Source: UMGS1307 sp964523005
Lineage (GTDB): Bacteria; Bacillota; Clostridia; Oscillospirales; CAG-382
Assembly: GCA_964523005.1 (NCBI GenBank)
Contig: CAZFZL010000002.1
Span: 1-29,370 of the forward strand
Reading direction: 5' to 3'
Length of the DNA: 29,370 nucleotides
Position 1 is the stretch's first letter, and every line of letters starts with the position of its first letter. The notes beneath the pieces were generated by a model, which saw nothing but the letters and a program-made list of their open reading frames with translations, searched no databases and was not told the DNA's origin. Below, piece after piece: positions 20,731-28,538 of the stretch. A program made the translations under genes and the position numbers.

Positions 20731-23367
20731 ATGCAGTATACTGGACTAAATGAGCTTAGAGAAAAATATCTGTCGTTTTTTGAAACGAAGGGACACCTTC
20801 GCCTTCCGAGCTTTCCGCTCGTGCCGATCGACGATAATTCGCTCCTGCTCATCAACGCGGGCATGGCTCCGCTGAAAAAATATTTCACCGGCGAGCTGAC
20901 ACCGCCGCGCAAGCGCGTGACGACATGCCAGAAATGCGTTCGCACACCGGACATAGAGCGCGTCGGCAAGACCGCGCGTCACGGGACGTTTTTCGAAATG
21001 CTCGGAAACTTCTCATTCGGCGATTATTTCAAGGAACAGGCGATACCGTGGGCGTGGGAATTTCTCACGAAGGTGCTTGAGATACCGGAGGAAAGGCTTT
21101 ACGTGTCCGTATATGAGAACGACGATGAGGCGGCTGAGATATGGCAGCGCATCGGCGTTCCGAAGGAGCGCATATTCTATTTCGGCAAAGAGGATAATTT
21201 CTGGGAGATAGGCACGGGCCCCTGCGGACCCTGCTCTGAGATATATTTCGACCGCGGCGAAAAATACGGCTGCGGCAAGCCCGGCTGCACGGTCGGCTGC
21301 GAATGCGATCGCTATATTGAGATATGGAACATCGTCTTCACACAGTTCGACGGCGACGGCAAGGGCAACTACGCGCGCCTTGCACATCCGAACATAGACA
21401 CCGGCATGGGGCTTGAAAGGCTCGCCGTCGTGATGCAGGACGTGAACAACCTGTTTGAGGTCGACACGATAAGAAATGTCTGCTCAGCCGTGTGCAAAAA
21501 AGCAGGCATCGAATACGGCGGCACGACGAGCAGCTCCGACGTTTCGCTCAGAGTTATCACAGACCATATCAGAGGCTCCGTGTTCATGATAAGCGACGGA
21601 GTGATACCGTCGAACGAAGGGCGCGGATACGTGCTGCGCCGTCTTATCAGACGCGCGGCGCGCCACCTGAGACTGCTCGGGATAGAAGATTTGTTCCTCT
21701 GCGAGCTTTGCGACACCGTAATAAACGAAAGCAAAAGCGCCTACCCTGAGCTTAGTGAGAAGCGCGAATACATCAGGAAAACGCTTCGTATCGAGGAAGA
21801 GCGGTTTGCTCAGACACTCGATTCCGGGCTGAATATACTCAATACGATGATCGCAGCGGCAAAAGCGGACGGCGAAAAAAAGCTCGGCGGCGACAAGCTG
21901 TTCAAGCTTTACGATACATTCGGCTTTCCGCTCGATATTACGCGCGATATAGCGGCTGAAAATTCGCTTGATGTAGACGAGGACGGCTTCAACGAATTCA
22001 TGCGTGCCCAGAAGGAGCGCGCGAGAAACGCGAGAACGGCGCTGGGCGACGTGAGCTGGAACGAAGGCTTCGCAAGCGTTATCGACAACAGCAAAAAGAC
22101 GCAGTTCGTCGGGTATACTGAGGACGGATGTGCGTCGCAGATCACGCAGATAATCGTCGGCAGTGAGTCGCAGGGAACGGTTTCCGGCGGCAGCGCGATA
22201 GTAATACTTGATAAAACACCTTTTTATGCCGAGAGCGGCGGACAGGTCGGCGATAAGGGCACGATAGAAACAAAAAGCGGCGTGTTTGAGGTTGACGATA
22301 CGAAAAAGACGCACGACGGCGTGTATTTGCACATCGGGCGTGTCATCAGCGGCAGTCTAATGATCGCATCCGAATGCAGCGCAAAAATTGATACTCAGCG
22401 CAGAAACAGCATCAGACGCAACCACACTGCAGCGCATATGCTCCAGGCGGCGCTCAGGCAGGTGCTCGGCAGCCATGTCGAACAGGCAGGCTCCTATGTC
22501 GATGAAAAACGCGTCAGATTCGATTTTACTCATTTTGAAGCACTCACCTCGGCGGAGATACGAAGCGTGGAGGATATAGTCAACACTGTCATCCTCAGCG
22601 GCACGGAGGTCGTCAGCAGGGAAATGCCCATAGAAGAAGCCAAAAAGCTCGGTGCCATGGCGCTGTTCGGCGAAAAATACGGCAGCATCGTCCGCGTCGT
22701 TTCGATCCCCGGCTTTTCCACGGAGTTCTGCGGCGGTACGCACCTTGACAACACCGCAAAGGCAGGATTGTTCAGGATCGTTTCCGAATCCTCAGTCGCC
22801 GCAGGCGTGAGAAGGATAGAGGGCGTAACGGGTACCAACCTGCTCGAAAAGCTTTACGAGGACGAAGCGGAGCTTGAATCGGTCGCATCGATTCTCAAGA
22901 CAAACCGCCGTGAGCTTGGGGCAAAGGCGTCGCTTACGGTCAACGAGCTGCGCGACACGAAAAAAGCGCTTGACGCTGCCAACGGTTCAATGGCTGATAT
23001 ACGCCTTGAATCAGCCGTATCGTCCGCGAAGACGGTAGGCGCGTTCAGCTTCATATCCGCGTCATTCGAAAACGTCGCGTCTGACGTGCTCAGAAACGCA
23101 GCTGACAGGATAAAGGACAAAAATCCCTCAGCCGTTATGTTGTTTTCGACCTCTGCCGGCGGAAAGCTCCAGCTTGTTGCTGCGTGCGGCAAGGATGCCG
23201 TTGCGCACGGTGCGCACGCAGGAAACCTGCTCAGAGAGGTCGCGGCGATAACCGGAGGAGGCGGCGGCGGCAGGCCTGACAGCGCAATGGCAGGCGGCAA
23301 GGACGTCTCAAAGCTTGGCGAAGCGTTCGCGGCTGCGCCGGAAATACTGCTCAAATCTGCAAAATAA
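20731..23367 (+). CDS. alaS: Alanyl-tRNA synthetase
   Basis: A class II synthetase of 878 residues, full length. The catalytic core has INAGMAPLKKYFTGE, CQKCVRTPDIERVGKTARHG (which recognises the G3-U70 acceptor region) and TFFEMLGNFSFGDYFK, with NTDTGMGLERL-like DTGMGLERLAVV. The insert CGKPGCTVGCEC is a Cys-rich zinc element. The editing domain carries RRNHTAAHML and FCGGTHLDNT, the histidine and cysteine that hydrolyse mischarged Ser/Gly-tRNA. The C-Ala domain ends with GGGGGGRPDSAMAGG. AGGAG lies upstream of the ATG. It is the first gene of a seven-gene plus-strand run. Confidence 0.97.
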   Translation: MQYTGLNELREKYLSFFETKGHLRLPSFPLVPIDDNSLLLINAGMAPLKKYFTGELTPPRKRVTTCQKCVRTPDIERVGKTARHGTFFEMLGNFSFGDYFKEQAIPWAWEFLTKVLEIPEERLYVSVYENDDEAAEIWQRIGVPKERIFYFGKEDNFWEIGTGPCGPCSEIYFDRGEKYGCGKPGCTVGCECDRYIEIWNIVFTQFDGDGKGNYARLAHPNIDTGMGLERLAVVMQDVNNLFEVDTIRNVCSAVCKKAGIEYGGTTSSSDVSLRVITDHIRGSVFMISDGVIPSNEGRGYVLRRLIRRAARHLRLLGIEDLFLCELCDTVINESKSAYPELSEKREYIRKTLRIEEERFAQTLDSGLNILNTMIAAAKADGEKKLGGDKLFKLYDTFGFPLDITRDIAAENSLDVDEDGFNEFMRAQKERARNARTALGDVSWNEGFASVIDNSKKTQFVGYTEDGCASQITQIIVGSESQGTVSGGSAIVILDKTPFYAESGGQVGDKGTIETKSGVFEVDDTKKTHDGVYLHIGRVISGSLMIASECSAKIDTQRRNSIRRNHTAAHMLQAALRQVLGSHVEQAGSYVDEKRVRFDFTHFEALTSAEIRSVEDIVNTVILSGTEVVSREMPIEEAKKLGAMALFGEKYGSIVRVVSIPGFSTEFCGGTHLDNTAKAGLFRIVSESSVAAGVRRIEGVTGTNLLEKLYEDEAELESVASILKTNRRELGAKASLTVNELRDTKKALDAANGSMADIRLESAVSSAKTVGAFSFISASFENVASDVLRNAADRIKDKNPSAVMLFSTSAGGKLQLVAACGKDAVAHGAHAGNLLREVAAITGGGGGGRPDSAMAGGKDVSKLGEAFAAAPEILLKSAK

Positions 23368-23389
23368 GAAAGGAAAAGGAAGAAGAGCC

Positions 23390-23731
23390 ATGGCTGAAAA
23401 CTGTCTGTTCTGTAAGATCATAGCCGGGGAGATACCGTCGAAAAAAGTTTACGAAGACGAAAACGTGTTTGCGTTCTACGATATAAATCCGCAGGCGCCG
23501 ATCCACGTTCTCGCCGTCCCGAAAGCACATATATGCTGTGCGAACGACGTTGACGAAACGAACAGCGACGCTGTAGCGAGGGTGTTCGAGGCAATACCGA
23601 AGATCGCGAAAGCACTCGGTATAGACAGCTACCGCGTTATAAACAACTGCGGTGAGCTTGCCGGTCAGACGGTCATGCATCTGCATTTTCACATACTGTC
23701 AGGAGAAAAGATGGGCGAAAAGCTGCTCTGA
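23390..23731 (+). CDS. HIT family (Hint-like) nucleotide-binding protein
   Basis: A histidine triad protein of 113 residues. Relatives hydrolyse adenosine phosphoramidates or adenylyl-amino acids. The N-terminal CLFCKIIAGEIPS carries a CxxC pair, common in bacterial Hint proteins and often a zinc site. YEDENVFAFYDINPQAPIHV and VINNCGELAGQTVMHLHFHI contain the triad HLHFH (residues 97-101). The ATG at 23390 starts the conserved domain and has a GGAAG ribosome binding site. Placement next to alaS is suggestive, since Hint proteins can clear aminoacyl-adenylates, but the link is inference. Confidence 0.93.
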   Translation: MAENCLFCKIIAGEIPSKKVYEDENVFAFYDINPQAPIHVLAVPKAHICCANDVDETNSDAVARVFEAIPKIAKALGIDSYRVINNCGELAGQTVMHLHFHILSGEKMGEKLL

Positions 23732-23758
23732 AAAATATAGATGGAAGGTAATTACACG

Positions 23759-24325
23759 ATGAAAATAAACCCCGAGACTTATACTCATTATCCTCTCAAG
23801 GTCGCCGGACTTGAAAGACAGCTCCCGATATGCAAGGTCAACGACGGGCTGTATATAGCGGCGTTCGTGATATTCGGCGATGTGGAGCTTACGAGCGCGT
23901 GCGCGCGTGAGCTTATAAAGAAGCTGCCGGAGCACGATATACTCATCACCGCCGAATCGAAGGGCATACCGCTTGTTTATGAGATGGCACGCCAGCTCGG
24001 CGAAAACAAATACCTCATCGCACGCAAGGGTGCGAAGCTCTACATGAAAGACCCTCATTCCGTCGAAGTACAGTCGATAACGACCAGCAGAAAGCAGACG
24101 CTGTTCATCGATAAGGATGACATCGAGCATATGAAGGGCAAGCGTGTCGTTATAGTCGACGACGTAATAAGCACGGGCGAAAGCCTCTTTGCCGTTGAAA
24201 AGCTCGTCAAGGAATCGGGCGGCATCGTGGCAGCGCGTATGGCAATACTTGCGGAAGGTGATGCAAAATACAGAGACGATATCGTATATCTTGAGCAGCT
24301 TCCGCTGTTCTTTCCGGAAAAATGA
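23759..24325 (+). CDS. Purine-type phosphoribosyltransferase (Apt/Xpt-like)
   Basis: A type I phosphoribosyltransferase of 188 residues. The PRPP-binding signature is RVVIVDDVISTGESLFAVEK, with the acidic DD pair and TG loop. ILITAESKGIPLVYEMARQLG and KYLIARKGAKLYMKDPHSVE resemble adenine/xanthine phosphoribosyltransferases. The base cannot be read from sequence, so no symbol is given. The ATG at 23759 is preferred because AAGGT lies 9 nt upstream; an in-frame ATG at 23741 overlaps that site. The stop overlaps the holA start by 4 nt. A salvage role fits a genome that also carries rdgB and deoB. Confidence 0.88.
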   Translation: MKINPETYTHYPLKVAGLERQLPICKVNDGLYIAAFVIFGDVELTSACARELIKKLPEHDILITAESKGIPLVYEMARQLGENKYLIARKGAKLYMKDPHSVEVQSITTSRKQTLFIDKDDIEHMKGKRVVIVDDVISTGESLFAVEKLVKESGGIVAARMAILAEGDAKYRDDIVYLEQLPLFFPEK

Positions 24326-25368
24326 GCCTTGAAAAGCTGAAATCGAGAATAAAAACGGGTGAGCTTTCGGGTGTGTTCGTGCTGTACGGGCAGGAGGAAT
24401 ACACGAAGGATCATTACGTGCGCCTGATACGCACTGCGTTCGACGGCGCGGATTTTCCCGAATTCAACCACGTAGTGCTCGACATGAGCAAGGAAACGCT
24501 CTTTGAGCTTAACGAAGCCTGCGAGGCGTTTCCGTTCATGGCGGAAAGAAAGCTTATCGAACTTAAAGAGCTGAATATCGCGTCTATGAACGACGCCGAC
24601 GCGCAGCTCTTTTACGATATATTGAAGGACCTGCCGCCATATGTCTGTCTGCTCGTCGTTTTTCGCGCGGACGACGCCGGCGCGCGTGCGTTCGACGTAA
24701 AGGAAAAGCTCAGGAGCGCGCCTGCCGCCGCTACGGCGTACATCGTCAGCAACGGTGTGTGCTGTGAGTTCGACAGAGCGAAGCCGGAGGAGCTTATCGG
24801 TTGGCTCGCGCGCCATTTCAAGGCGCAGGGCGTTGAAGCCGGGCGCGACGTACTGACGCAGATGGTGGATATGTGCGGGACGGATATGTATGTTCTGCAT
24901 TCGGAGGTCAACAAGCTGTGCTGTGCGTGCCGCGAGAAGGGCACAGCGGACGTGTCGGACGTGAGAAATATATGCTGTGCGAACGAAAGCTTTGCGGTTT
25001 ATAATCTTTCCGACCTGATCGTTTCGCGCTCGTTCGGAAAGGCAGAGCACGTTCTCAATACGCTTTTGCAGTCGAAAATACAGCCTGTACAGATCGTCGC
25101 GACGCTCGCAAAACGTTTTTCGGAGCTGTACACCGTCAAGGCGGCGCTCGTGTCGGGCGTGCCGGTTTCGCAGGCCGCTTCGGCGCTGCACGTCGGTGAC
25201 TGGGTGGCGAGACGCTATTCGGCTGCTGTAGCCAAAACCGATCTGAAATATCTTTCGTTCGTGTCGGAGCAGATATTCAACGCCGATGCACGTATGAAAT
25301 CGAGTGCCGAGGACAAAGAGACCGTACTCAGACTGCTCATTGCAAGGATAGCCGCGTATGATGGATAG
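24322..25368 (+). CDS. holA: DNA polymerase III subunit delta
   Basis: The clamp-loader subunit that opens the beta sliding clamp. It is 348 residues, normal length. The N-terminal GVFVLYGQEEYTKDHYVRLI and the acidic/hydrophobic clamp-contact segment EAFPFMAERKLIELKEL are typical, as are the mid-domain IGWLARHFKAQGVEAGRDVL and the helical collar region NTLLQSKIQPVQIVATLAKRFSEL. It overlaps the phosphoribosyltransferase stop by 4 nt and the next gene by 11 nt, so translation is coupled on both sides. Confidence 0.93.
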   Translation: MSLEKLKSRIKTGELSGVFVLYGQEEYTKDHYVRLIRTAFDGADFPEFNHVVLDMSKETLFELNEACEAFPFMAERKLIELKELNIASMNDADAQLFYDILKDLPPYVCLLVVFRADDAGARAFDVKEKLRSAPAAATAYIVSNGVCCEFDRAKPEELIGWLARHFKAQGVEAGRDVLTQMVDMCGTDMYVLHSEVNKLCCACREKGTADVSDVRNICCANESFAVYNLSDLIVSRSFGKAEHVLNTLLQSKIQPVQIVATLAKRFSELYTVKAALVSGVPVSQAASALHVGDWVARRYSAAVAKTDLKYLSFVSEQIFNADARMKSSAEDKETVLRLLIARIAAYDG

Positions 25369-25957
25369 ACTTATACTGAGATACCCCGTGGCAGTAGAAG
25401 GAAAATATGATAAAAACAAGCTCTCGCGCATCGTCGGTTCTCCCGTGATAGCGCTTAACGGCTTCGCGGTGTTTCGCGACGCCGATACGCTTTCATACCT
25501 CAGAGCCGTCTGCCGCGCCGGTCTTATCGTTTTGACCGACAGCGATCGCGCGGGCTTTTTTATTCGCAATAAACTAAAAGGGCTGCTGCCCGGAGCTGAT
25601 ATTATCAATGTATATATTCCGTGCGTAGAGGGAAAAGAGCGGCGCAAGAGAGTACCGTCGAAGGATGGGCTGCTCGGTGTCGAGGGCATGGAAAGCGCTG
25701 TGCTGCGTGAGCTGCTTGTGCCGTTTGCAAACGAAAAAGCAGCGCCGGACGATATCATGACAAAGGCGGATCTGTACGCGCTCGGACTCAGCGGCGGCGA
25801 CAACGCTTCGGAACGAAGAGCGCTGATGTGCGCGAAGCTCGGTCTTCCGGAAAGCCTCAGCGCGAACGCATTGCTTGAATACATTAACCTTTTTACTGGA
25901 AAGGAAGCCGCGAAGGCGCTTGCGCTCGGACTCGGAGCGGCTGAAGACGGAGAATGA
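25358..25957 (+). CDS. TOPRIM protein, RNase M5-like (DUF4093)
   Basis: A 199-residue protein with an N-terminal TOPRIM fold: VEGKYDKNKL supplies the catalytic Glu, LTDSDRAGFFIRNKLKGLL the DxD pair, and GLLGVEGMES corresponds to the GVEH motif of RNase M5. The family processes 5S rRNA precursors in Bacillota (RnmV). The insert GKERRKRVPSKDG is strongly basic and could bind RNA. The C-terminal 75 residues look like the DUF4093 extension, seen with TOPRIM domains in Clostridia. Whether this one matures 5S rRNA is uncertain, because RnmV is usually beside rsmA, which is absent here. It overlaps holA by 11 nt and mtaB by 4 nt. Confidence 0.82.
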   Translation: MMDRLILRYPVAVEGKYDKNKLSRIVGSPVIALNGFAVFRDADTLSYLRAVCRAGLIVLTDSDRAGFFIRNKLKGLLPGADIINVYIPCVEGKERRKRVPSKDGLLGVEGMESAVLRELLVPFANEKAAPDDIMTKADLYALGLSGGDNASERRALMCAKLGLPESLSANALLEYINLFTGKEAAKALALGLGAAEDGE

Positions 25958-27210
25958 CGGGAAAGTACTATATATATACGCTCGGATGTCGGGTGAACCA
26001 ATACGAGAGCCGTGCGATCTCCGAGGAATTCCGCGCGCGCGGATATGATGAAACGACTGTCGCCGCGGACGCTGACTTCAAGATAATCAACACTTGCGCC
26101 GTTACCGGAGAAAGCGAGCGCAAAAGCATGCAGGCGATAAGGCGGATCGCTTCGGCAGGCAGCGGAAGGACGTATGTTGTCGGCTGCTGCGGCGTTCCGG
26201 ACGAAAAGAAAATACCGGGTGTGTACTATTCAGGCCCGCGCGTGCGCAGGGGCGGACTCACGATGCTCGCGGAAAACGTATTGGAGTCGCTGCCGGAGCG
26301 CGACGGATTCGAGGAACTCAACGTCGGTGCTTATGCGCAGAAAGACCGTGCGCGCGCGTTTATAAAAATAGAGGATGGCTGCTCGAACCGCTGCTCGTAC
26401 TGCATCATTCCGTCTCTGCGCGGGCCGGTACGCCTGAGAGACGAGGAAAGCGCGCTTGAGGAGATCAGGCGTGTCACCGCGCTCGGCACACAGGAAATAG
26501 TCCTTACCGGAATAGAAATATCGGCGTATCGTGATCTTGCCGGACTTATCGGTAAGGCGGCGCAGATCGATACCGTGAAGCGCATACGGCTCGGCTCGCT
26601 CGATCCGCGGACGCTGACGGAGGAATTTACGGCGGCCGTGGGCGCGTGCGAAAAATTCATGCCTCATATCCATGTTTCGCTTCAGTCAGGCTCGCCGAGC
26701 GTGCTTTCGCGTATGAACAGACCTTATGACGCATATCAGGCATCGCAGTATATCGAGCGCGCGCTTCGCGCCATACCGCGCCTGAAGCTCTCTGCCGATA
26801 TAATAGCGGGATTCCCGGGCGAAACGAACGGTGAGCTTGAGGAAACAGTCTCTTTTTTGAAACAGTACCCGTTTGTGCACGTACACACGTTCCCGTACTC
26901 GCAGCGCAAAAACACGAAGGCGGCGGATATGGACGGTCAGCTCAGCGGAACAGAAAAGCGCGAACGCTGTTTGTATATCATTCAGGAAAGCGAAAAAATA
27001 CGCCGGCGTATCCTTGAAAAAAAGATCGGCGAGAGGGCGATGGTGCTTACTGAAAAATGCCGCGACGGCGTTTCCTCCGGGATGAGCGAGGATTATATCG
27101 AAACGCATTTCAATGCTTCGTCGAAGCCCGGAACAGTAACTGATGTGACGGTCATTGATGTGACAGACACAGCAGCCGGCGGCAGCGCGCTCACGGCAAA
27201 AGTGCCGTAA
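25954..27210 (+). CDS. mtaB: tRNA t6A37 methylthiotransferase MtaB
   Basis: Adds a methylthio group to t6A at position 37, giving ms2t6A on ANN-decoding tRNAs, using two 4Fe-4S clusters. It is 418 residues. The N-terminal UPF0004 domain has the MtaB-specific LGCRVNQYESR (C12), INTCAVTGESERKS (C48) and VVGCCG (C78). The radical SAM cluster is CSNRCSYC (C143, C147, C150), followed by IPSLRGPVRLR. A TRAM-like C-terminal region (IGERAMVLTEKC) is present. GCxVNQYE separates it from MiaB and RimO. It overlaps the TOPRIM gene by 4 nt. It acts after TsaB/TsaE, which are encoded on the other strand in this window. Confidence 0.94.
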   Translation: MTGKYYIYTLGCRVNQYESRAISEEFRARGYDETTVAADADFKIINTCAVTGESERKSMQAIRRIASAGSGRTYVVGCCGVPDEKKIPGVYYSGPRVRRGGLTMLAENVLESLPERDGFEELNVGAYAQKDRARAFIKIEDGCSNRCSYCIIPSLRGPVRLRDEESALEEIRRVTALGTQEIVLTGIEISAYRDLAGLIGKAAQIDTVKRIRLGSLDPRTLTEEFTAAVGACEKFMPHIHVSLQSGSPSVLSRMNRPYDAYQASQYIERALRAIPRLKLSADIIAGFPGETNGELEETVSFLKQYPFVHVHTFPYSQRKNTKAADMDGQLSGTEKRERCLYIIQESEKIRRRILEKKIGERAMVLTEKCRDGVSSGMSEDYIETHFNASSKPGTVTDVTVIDVTDTAAGGSALTAKVP

Positions 27211-27226
27211 TCGGTCAAAAAGGGAA

Positions 27227-27245
27227 GCTTTTGCTTAGCAAAAGC
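27227..27245 (+). repeat. Hairpin between mtaB and the MFS gene
   Basis: GCTTTTGC (27227-27234) and GCAAAAGC (27238-27245) form a perfect 8-bp stem with a TTA loop. An AAGGGAA Shine-Dalgarno lies directly 5' of the stem and ACGGACATG directly 3', so folding would bring the SD to about normal distance from the ATG at 27252. Confidence 0.7.
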
Positions 27246-27251
27246 ACGGAC

Positions 27252-28412
27252 ATGAGCATGAAAAATTACAGCAGAAGAAGCGCGTATGCGTTTTTTATAA
27301 TAATGAATTTCGCCGTGTACGGCATGAACGGCATCTACTACGGATTCATACAGCAGTATGTCAGTGCCTATCAGACGCCGGTCGCCGCAGGATACCTGCT
27401 CGCCGTCGGGCCTGCCGTCACGGTCATAGCACCGTTCTTCTGGGGCTGGGCTGCCGACAGGGCAAGGTTCAAAAACACCGTTCTTGCGCTTGCCGTAGCC
27501 GGAGGAGCGCTGACGTTCTGCCTGCTGGGCGTCGATCACTCCTTCATATATATGTTTGCGCTGCTTGTGGCGGTGATGTTTTTCATTTCACCGTTCGGCT
27601 CGCTCATCGACACCGTTTCGCTCGAATACTCAAACGAGCACGATATGTCGTTCGGCTTCATGCGTGTCACCGGCACGGTCGCGTTCGGCGTAATGACGCT
27701 GATAATATCGCTTTTTTATGCGCAGAGCGAAAGCTCGATGTTCATCGGATATGTTCTGCTCGCCGCTGTCGGCGTGTGCGTGACGCTGTTCGCGCCGAGG
27801 GTGCAGGGACATGCGCAAAATCGTGAAAAATATTCGCTTCGTCCGATATTCGCTGACAAGAAGCTCATGGGGTACTTCTTTGTCATAGGCATCAGTCAGT
27901 TCGCATGGATGTGCTACCTTAACAACGAGCCGGCGTATATTACCGACACACTCGGGCTTCCTCAATGGGTATGGGGGCTGAATGTCGCCGTCACCGTGCT
28001 CGGAGAGGTTCCGTTTTTCTTCCTGTTCAAGCGTATTTTCACGCGCTTCGGATCTAAAAAAATATTTGCGGCAGCCGCTGCGCTTACGGCGGTAAGGTAC
28101 GTCGCGCTTGCTGCGGCTTCTTCTACCCCGGCGATACTCGCCACCGCGCTTTTAACGGGATTTTCGCCTACCGTTCTGATGTATGTTGCAGCATCGCACA
28201 TAAACGAAAACCTGCCTGCGGAACTTCGCGCGTCCGGGCAGAACGTGATGTACGCGCTGACGTTCGGGATACCGAGGATAATCGGCGGCATATTCGGCGG
28301 TTATGCATATGAGCTCGTCGGTACTGCGTGGATGTTCGTGTTCTGCGCTGTTGTGTGCGCGCTCAGCGCGGCTGTGTATTTTATACGCGACGCGAGACGC
28401 GCCGGCGCATAA
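27252..28412 (+). CDS. MFS transporter, PPP/LacY-like (MFS_1_like)
   Basis: A 386-residue polytopic membrane protein with about twelve hydrophobic helices. The first (AFFIIMNFAVYGMNGIYYGF) starts near residue 12. The loop between helices 2 and 3 reads WGWAADRARFKN, the MFS motif A region. SFGFMRVTGTVAFG and the late AELRASGQNVMYALTFGI resemble the phenylpropionate-permease/LacY-like subgroup (MFS_1_like). The substrate cannot be told from sequence. Starts at ATG 27252, ATG 27258 and TTG 27231 are in frame; only the TTG has a classically spaced SD, but the hairpin at 27227-27245 could bring the same SD to ATG 27252. It follows mtaB by 41 nt and is probably the last gene of the alaS run. Confidence 0.85.
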   Translation: MSMKNYSRRSAYAFFIIMNFAVYGMNGIYYGFIQQYVSAYQTPVAAGYLLAVGPAVTVIAPFFWGWAADRARFKNTVLALAVAGGALTFCLLGVDHSFIYMFALLVAVMFFISPFGSLIDTVSLEYSNEHDMSFGFMRVTGTVAFGVMTLIISLFYAQSESSMFIGYVLLAAVGVCVTLFAPRVQGHAQNREKYSLRPIFADKKLMGYFFVIGISQFAWMCYLNNEPAYITDTLGLPQWVWGLNVAVTVLGEVPFFFLFKRIFTRFGSKKIFAAAAALTAVRYVALAAASSTPAILATALLTGFSPTVLMYVAASHINENLPAELRASGQNVMYALTFGIPRIIGGIFGGYAYELVGTAWMFVFCAVVCALSAAVYFIRDARRAGA

Positions 28413-28468
28413 GGTAAACATTGACATGCCGAACGGGTATTGTTTTGCCCTTTCTTATAAAAAAGCAT

Positions 28469-28497
28469 TTGCAATATGAATGATGATATGATAAAAT
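28469..28497 (+). promoter_or_regulatory. Promoter of the secreted repeat protein
   Basis: TTGCAA (28469-28474), 17-nt spacer, TAAAAT (28492-28497). The start would be near 28504, about 35 nt before the ATG. I see no good terminator for the MFS gene in 28413-28468. Confidence 0.6.
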
Positions 28498-28538
28498 AAA
28501 CTCATACCGCAAAATCACCTCCGGAAAGGAACGAAAAA

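Noticed and set aside
24055..26001. A 648-codon open frame on the minus strand
   Set aside because: It runs antisense through the phosphoribosyltransferase, holA and the TOPRIM gene, all of which have clear motifs. It shows no domain and low-complexity Ser/Arg-rich content typical of the complement of a biased reading frame.
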